The notes below the pieces were generated by a model that worked only from the letters and a program-made list of their open reading frames with translations, was not told the DNA's origin and searched no databases. Shown piece by piece: positions 7,673 to 10,440 of a stretch of DNA of 10,440 bases (its first letter is position 1; each line of letters opens with the position of its first letter). Made by a program: the position numbers and the translations under genes. This DNA is from Gammaproteobacteria bacterium. Lineage in GTDB: Bacteria > Pseudomonadota > Gammaproteobacteria > Steroidobacterales > Steroidobacteraceae. The stretch lies in contig JAQGOE010000370.1 in assembly GCA_028293725.1 (NCBI GenBank), forward strand, positions 1-10,440, in the 5' to 3' direction.

Positions 7673-9808
7673 ATGAAGCAAACGGCATATGATTTTCCGC
7701 TAGCGGCTCTTGTCGGGCAGGAGCAGTTGAAGAGCGCGCTCCTGCTGTGTGCTGTCAATCCCGGTATTGGCGGTGTGCTGATACGCGGCGATAAGGGGAG
7801 CGCGAAAAGCACCGCTGCCCGAGGCCTCGCGGGTGTGATGCCGCCGATCGAGCGTGTTGTGGGTTGCGCCTATAACTGTGCGCCGGGCGAGCCGGCGGCC
7901 AGTTGCGAGGTGTGCAGCGGGGTTGCGTCGTCGGTGGAAACCACTTCGGTTCCATTCGTGAATCTGCCGTTGGGCGCGAGCGAGGACCGGGTACTCGGGA
8001 GCCTCGACTTCGAGCGGGCGCTGAAGGACGGACGCAAGGCTTTTCAGCCGGGACTGTTGGCTTCCGCTCACCGGGGAATTCTCTACATCGACGAAGTCAA
8101 CCTGTTGCCGGATCACCTGGTTGATGTGTTGTTGGACGCTGCAGCGATGGGAATTAATCGCGTACAGCGTGAGGGACTCTCGGTGCAACACCCGGCGCGG
8201 ATTGCCTTGGTGGGAACCATGAACCAGGAAGAGGGCGAGTTGCGGCCGCAGCTGCTCGACCGCTTCGGCATGATGGTGGAGGTGCGCGCGCCGCAGGAAC
8301 CGCGCCTGCGAGCGGAGATTGTTAGACGGCGCCTGGCGTGGGAGTCGGATCCTGATGGGTTCGGCCGTAGCTGGGAGTCGCAGCAAGCCGCACTTCTCGA
8401 GCAGGTATTGCGCGCGCAGGCGTTGCTGCCAAAAGTGACTATTGCCGAGGGCCTGTTGCTGTTGATCAGCGAGCTTTGTTGCTCGCAGGGTGTTACGAGC
8501 TTGCGCGCCGATCTGGTTATGAATAAGGCTGCGCGGGCGCTGGCGGCGCTCGAGGGTCGGACCAGCGTGGAGCCAGATGACCTCTCGCAGGCGGCGATGC
8601 TAGTGCTTCCGCACCGTCGACGGGCGAAGCCGTTTGAGCAGCCGGGGTTGGATGAGGGCGCGCTTCAGCGGTTGATGCGGCAGGCGAGTGCGCCGGAAGG
8701 GGATGGCGATGGCGGTGGTGATGCCGGCGAGGGGCGCGACCGCGATGCTGGTGGCCGGGCCGGCGACGGTGGCGGTAATCGCGACGCTGCTGGTCGGTCC
8801 GGTGACGGTGGCGGCAGTCGCACCGCTGCTGGCCAGTCCGGTGATGGTGGCGGCAATCGTGATGCTGGTGGCGAGTCCGGTGGCGGTGGCGGCAATCGCG
8901 CTGCTGCCCGCGCTGACGGCGGTAATGCTGACGGCGGGGAGCCGGTTGAGCACGTGTTTGCGGCTGGGACGGTTGCGCCGCCGCCGAGGATCGAATTGAG
9001 GACCGGGTTTGTCGCTGGGGGCGTCTTGGGGCGGCGCAGTGTTGCGGCGGAGTCGCGGCGGGGGCGGGAGGTGCGTGCTGTTCCGGACGCGCGGCCGACT
9101 GACCTCGCTGTGACGGCGACGTTGCATCACAGCCTCATGCGGACGGGCGGCCTTTCACCCGCCGGGCGGTTGGAGGTTACGGCCGAGGATCTTCACCAGA
9201 AGGTCAAAGCCGGGCGGCAGGGAAATCTGATGCTCTTCGTCGTCGATGCCTCGGGATCGATGGCGGCGCTACAGCGGATGGAGATGGTTAAAGCCACCGT
9301 CCTTTCTCTGCTGCGCGATGCCTACGAGCGCCGCGACGAGGTCGCTGTGATTGCTTTTCGCGGCACCAAGGCAGATTTGCTGCTCTCTCCAACACGCAGC
9401 GTCGACACGGCGGAGAAGCAACTGCGAGACTTGCCCACCGGTGGCCGTACACCGCTCGCTCATGCGCTGCAGGTCGCGGCCGACGTGTTGAATCGAAATT
9501 CCGGTGCGTCACGCCCCGAGCCGCTGTTGATTGTCGTCAGTGACGGGAAGGCGAACGTCGCCCTGAACGGAACGGGCGATGCCTGGCAGCAATCGCTCGA
9601 ATATGCGCAGTCGTTCGGGAGGAAGGGGATCGCGGCACTCGTGCTGGATACAGAGGTAGGTTTTGTGCGTATGGGCCGTGCCGGAGAATTAGCTGCCGCA
9701 CTGGGCGCGCAGTGTCTGTCGCTGGAGGAGTTCAGCGCTGAGACTCTGGCGTTGACGATTCGCGGTCATTTGCAAGCGACCAGCCGCCGGCGGACGGGTG
9801 GGGTATGA
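7673..9808 (+). CDS. ChlI-ChlD fusion protein, probable AAA+/VWA cobaltochelatase subunit
   Basis: A 711-residue protein joining a ChlI-like AAA+ ATPase to a ChlD-like VWA domain; residues are numbered from ATG 7673. Walker A is GDKGSAKST (39-47), Walker B ILYIDE (136-141), sensor-1 region [12 protein letters not shown] (181-192), and the arginine-finger-like element LLDRFG (194-199). Four cysteines (65, 69, 78, 81; CX3CX8CX2C) lie between Walker A and B, as in ChlI-type chelatase proteins. A Gly/Asp-rich linker (about 340-425) leads to the VWA domain with MIDAS motif DASGS (525-529), Thr593 and Asp624 in VSDGKAN. Such fusions are annotated as cobaltochelatase subunits in bacteria lacking CobS/CobT and are expected to drive CobN by ATP hydrolysis. 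It lies 24 nt after cobN, in the same operon. The alternative, a magnesium-chelatase component, is unlikely because no chlorophyll genes are present here. Confidence 0.9.
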   Translation: MKQTAYDFPLAALVGQEQLKSALLLCAVNPGIGGVLIRGDKGSAKSTAARGLAGVMPPIERVVGCAYNCAPGEPAASCEVCSGVASSVETTSVPFVNLPLGASEDRVLGSLDFERALKDGRKAFQPGLLASAHRGILYIDEVNLLPDHLVDVLLDAAAMGINRVQREGLSVQHPARIALVGTMNQEEGELRPQLLDRFGMMVEVRAPQEPRLRAEIVRRRLAWESDPDGFGRSWESQQAALLEQVLRAQALLPKVTIAEGLLLLISELCCSQGVTSLRADLVMNKAARALAALEGRTSVEPDDLSQAAMLVLPHRRRAKPFEQPGLDEGALQRLMRQASAPEGDGDGGGDAGEGRDRDAGGRAGDGGGNRDAAGRSGDGGGSRTAAGQSGDGGGNRDAGGESGGGGGNRAAARADGGNADGGEPVEHVFAAGTVAPPPRIELRTGFVAGGVLGRRSVAAESRRGREVRAVPDARPTDLAVTATLHHSLMRTGGLSPAGRLEVTAEDLHQKVKAGRQGNLMLFVVDASGSMAALQRMEMVKATVLSLLRDAYERRDEVAVIAFRGTKADLLLSPTRSVDTAEKQLRDLPTGGRTPLAHALQVAADVLNRNSGASRPEPLLIVVSDGKANVALNGTGDAWQQSLEYAQSFGRKGIAALVLDTEVGFVRMGRAGELAAALGAQCLSLEEFSAETLALTIRGHLQATSRRRTGGV
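8741..8896 (+). repeat. Four 39-bp tandem repeats in the linker of the ChlID fusion
   Basis: Four consecutive 13-codon units encode [39 protein letters not shown] and [14 protein letters not shown] degenerate fifth follows, beginning [14 protein letters not shown]. The array links the AAA+ and VWA domains, where ChlD relatives usually have an acidic, proline-rich linker. The unit keeps the frame, so copy-number change would alter only linker length. Confidence 0.9.
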
Positions 9809-9824
9809 GTCGAAGGAGCACGCC

Positions 9825-10440
9825 ATGATCGTTTGTATTGGCGCTGGGCCTGGCAGTCTCGATTACATGACACAACGGGCTGCCGAGCTCATCCGCGCGG
9901 CGGAAGTTGTGGCAGGCTTCGACGCGGTCGTGGATCTCGTGAGGCCGCTGATTGCTCCTGGCGCTCGCGTCGTAACCATGGGTTATCGTGACCAGACAGC
10001 GAAGCTGCAGGAGGTCGCCGGCGCACACCATGACAACAAGCGCTGTGTCGTGGTTTTCATGGGTGACATTCATTTCAGCGGTTTCCAATATCTCGAGCGG
10101 GTTGAGCGGGCCTGTGGCCATCCGGTCGAAACCCTGCCGGGTATCTCATCCGCCCAGATCATGGCTTCGCGCGGTAAGGTGTGTTTCGACGAGACGACGT
10201 TTGTTACGTTTCATCGCCGGGGCGATCTCGAGCCGTTCAAGCGTCACCTGGTGCATGTGCTGGCGGACGACCGGAATGCGATAGTTATCCCACGGCCCTG
10301 GGATTTCATGCCGAAAGATGTCGCTGCGTTCTTGCTTGCGCAGGGGGCGTCGGCCGAGCACCCGGTCGAGGTGTGGGAAAACCTGACGAGTCGTGAGGCG
10401 CAGTGGTCCGGGACCCTGCGTGAATGCGTACGGGATTTCA
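9825..10440 (+). CDS. cbiE: CbiE-type cobalt-precorrin-7 (precorrin-6Y) C5-methyltransferase, 3' end cut by window
   Basis: The reading frame is open from ATG 9825 to the window edge (205 codons), so the C-terminus is missing. A strong ribosome binding site, AAGGAG (9813-9818), lies 6 nt upstream, 16 nt after the ChlID stop. The protein begins [16 protein letters not shown] (GAGPG, the first SAM-methyltransferase loop of the CbiE/CobL corrin family). GDIHFSG (80-86) stands where most relatives have GDPxFx[13 protein letters not shown] (104-115) and FVTFHRRGD (126-134) are typical of CbiE, as is the late ENLT (185-188). The enzyme methylates C5 of the corrin ring using S-adenosylmethionine. 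A fused CbiT (C15-methyltransferase, giving CobL) could follow beyond the edge; CbiE proteins alone are about 200-240 residues. Placement after the chelatase genes supports one B12 operon. Confidence 0.88.
   Translation, partial: MIVCIGAGPGSLDYMTQRAAELIRAAEVVAGFDAVVDLVRPLIAPGARVVTMGYRDQTAKLQEVAGAHHDNKRCVVVFMGDIHFSGFQYLERVERACGHPVETLPGISSAQIMASRGKVCFDETTFVTFHRRGDLEPFKRHLVHVLADDRNAIVIPRPWDFMPKDVAAFLLAQGASAEHPVEVWENLTSREAQWSGTLRECVRDF

Noticed and set aside
6683..7681. 332-codon leftward ORF opposite the 3' part of cobN
   Set aside because: GC-rich shadow frame with no recognisable domain, lying across conserved CobN motifs.
8741..8896. CRISPR-like array
   Set aside because: The 39-bp units are contiguous, without spacers, and in frame within the ChlID coding sequence.

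Overview
The window is a cobalamin (vitamin B12) biosynthesis and cobalt-uptake segment from a GC-rich bacterium, most likely a proteobacterium. This rests on strong third-position GC, compact co-directional genes with 0 to 4 bp junctions, a CobN-type cobaltochelatase, a classical B12 riboswitch and a LysR regulator. The genus cannot be named from sequence alone. All six genes I accept read rightward. The long leftward ORFs are shadows of GC-rich coding sequence.

Layout: (1) a short leader (1-67) with inverted repeats and an ATCGAATA direct repeat. (2) A LysR-type regulator (68-976), whose stop codon directly abuts the start of (3) a PduX-like GHMP kinase (977-1873), probably the L-threonine kinase that supplies L-threonine phosphate for the aminopropanol linker of B12. 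(4) A 334-bp non-coding stretch (1874-2207) holding a -35/-10 promoter candidate, a cobalamin riboswitch aptamer (about 1910-2100) and an expression platform. In that platform a 15-bp hairpin buries the Shine-Dalgarno sequence of the next gene and competes with an upstream hairpin. (5) A NiCoT-family Ni/Co permease (2208-3254). (6) cobN (3251-7648), overlapping the permease by 4 bp. (7) A ChlI-ChlD fusion (7673-9808), an AAA+ plus VWA protein that probably acts as the ATPase partner of CobN. (8) The start of cbiE (9825 to window end), the cobalt-precorrin-7/precorrin-6Y C5-methyltransferase.

Working model: low B12 exposes the ribosome binding site of the permease. Co2+ import and the chelatase (CobN plus ChlID) then rise together with a corrin-ring methyltransferase. 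The LysR-PduX pair lies upstream of the riboswitch and so is probably controlled separately.

The most unusual feature is in CobN, which at 1465 aa is about 200 aa longer than typical homologues. It carries a two-part histidine/aspartate/glutamate-rich insertion (residues 710-826, 37 His) that looks like a built-in metal reservoir or chaperone arm. It also has an 18-residue tandem repeat near the N-terminus. The ChlID linker is built of 13-residue tandem repeats. No mobile element, CRISPR array, tRNA or rRNA was seen.
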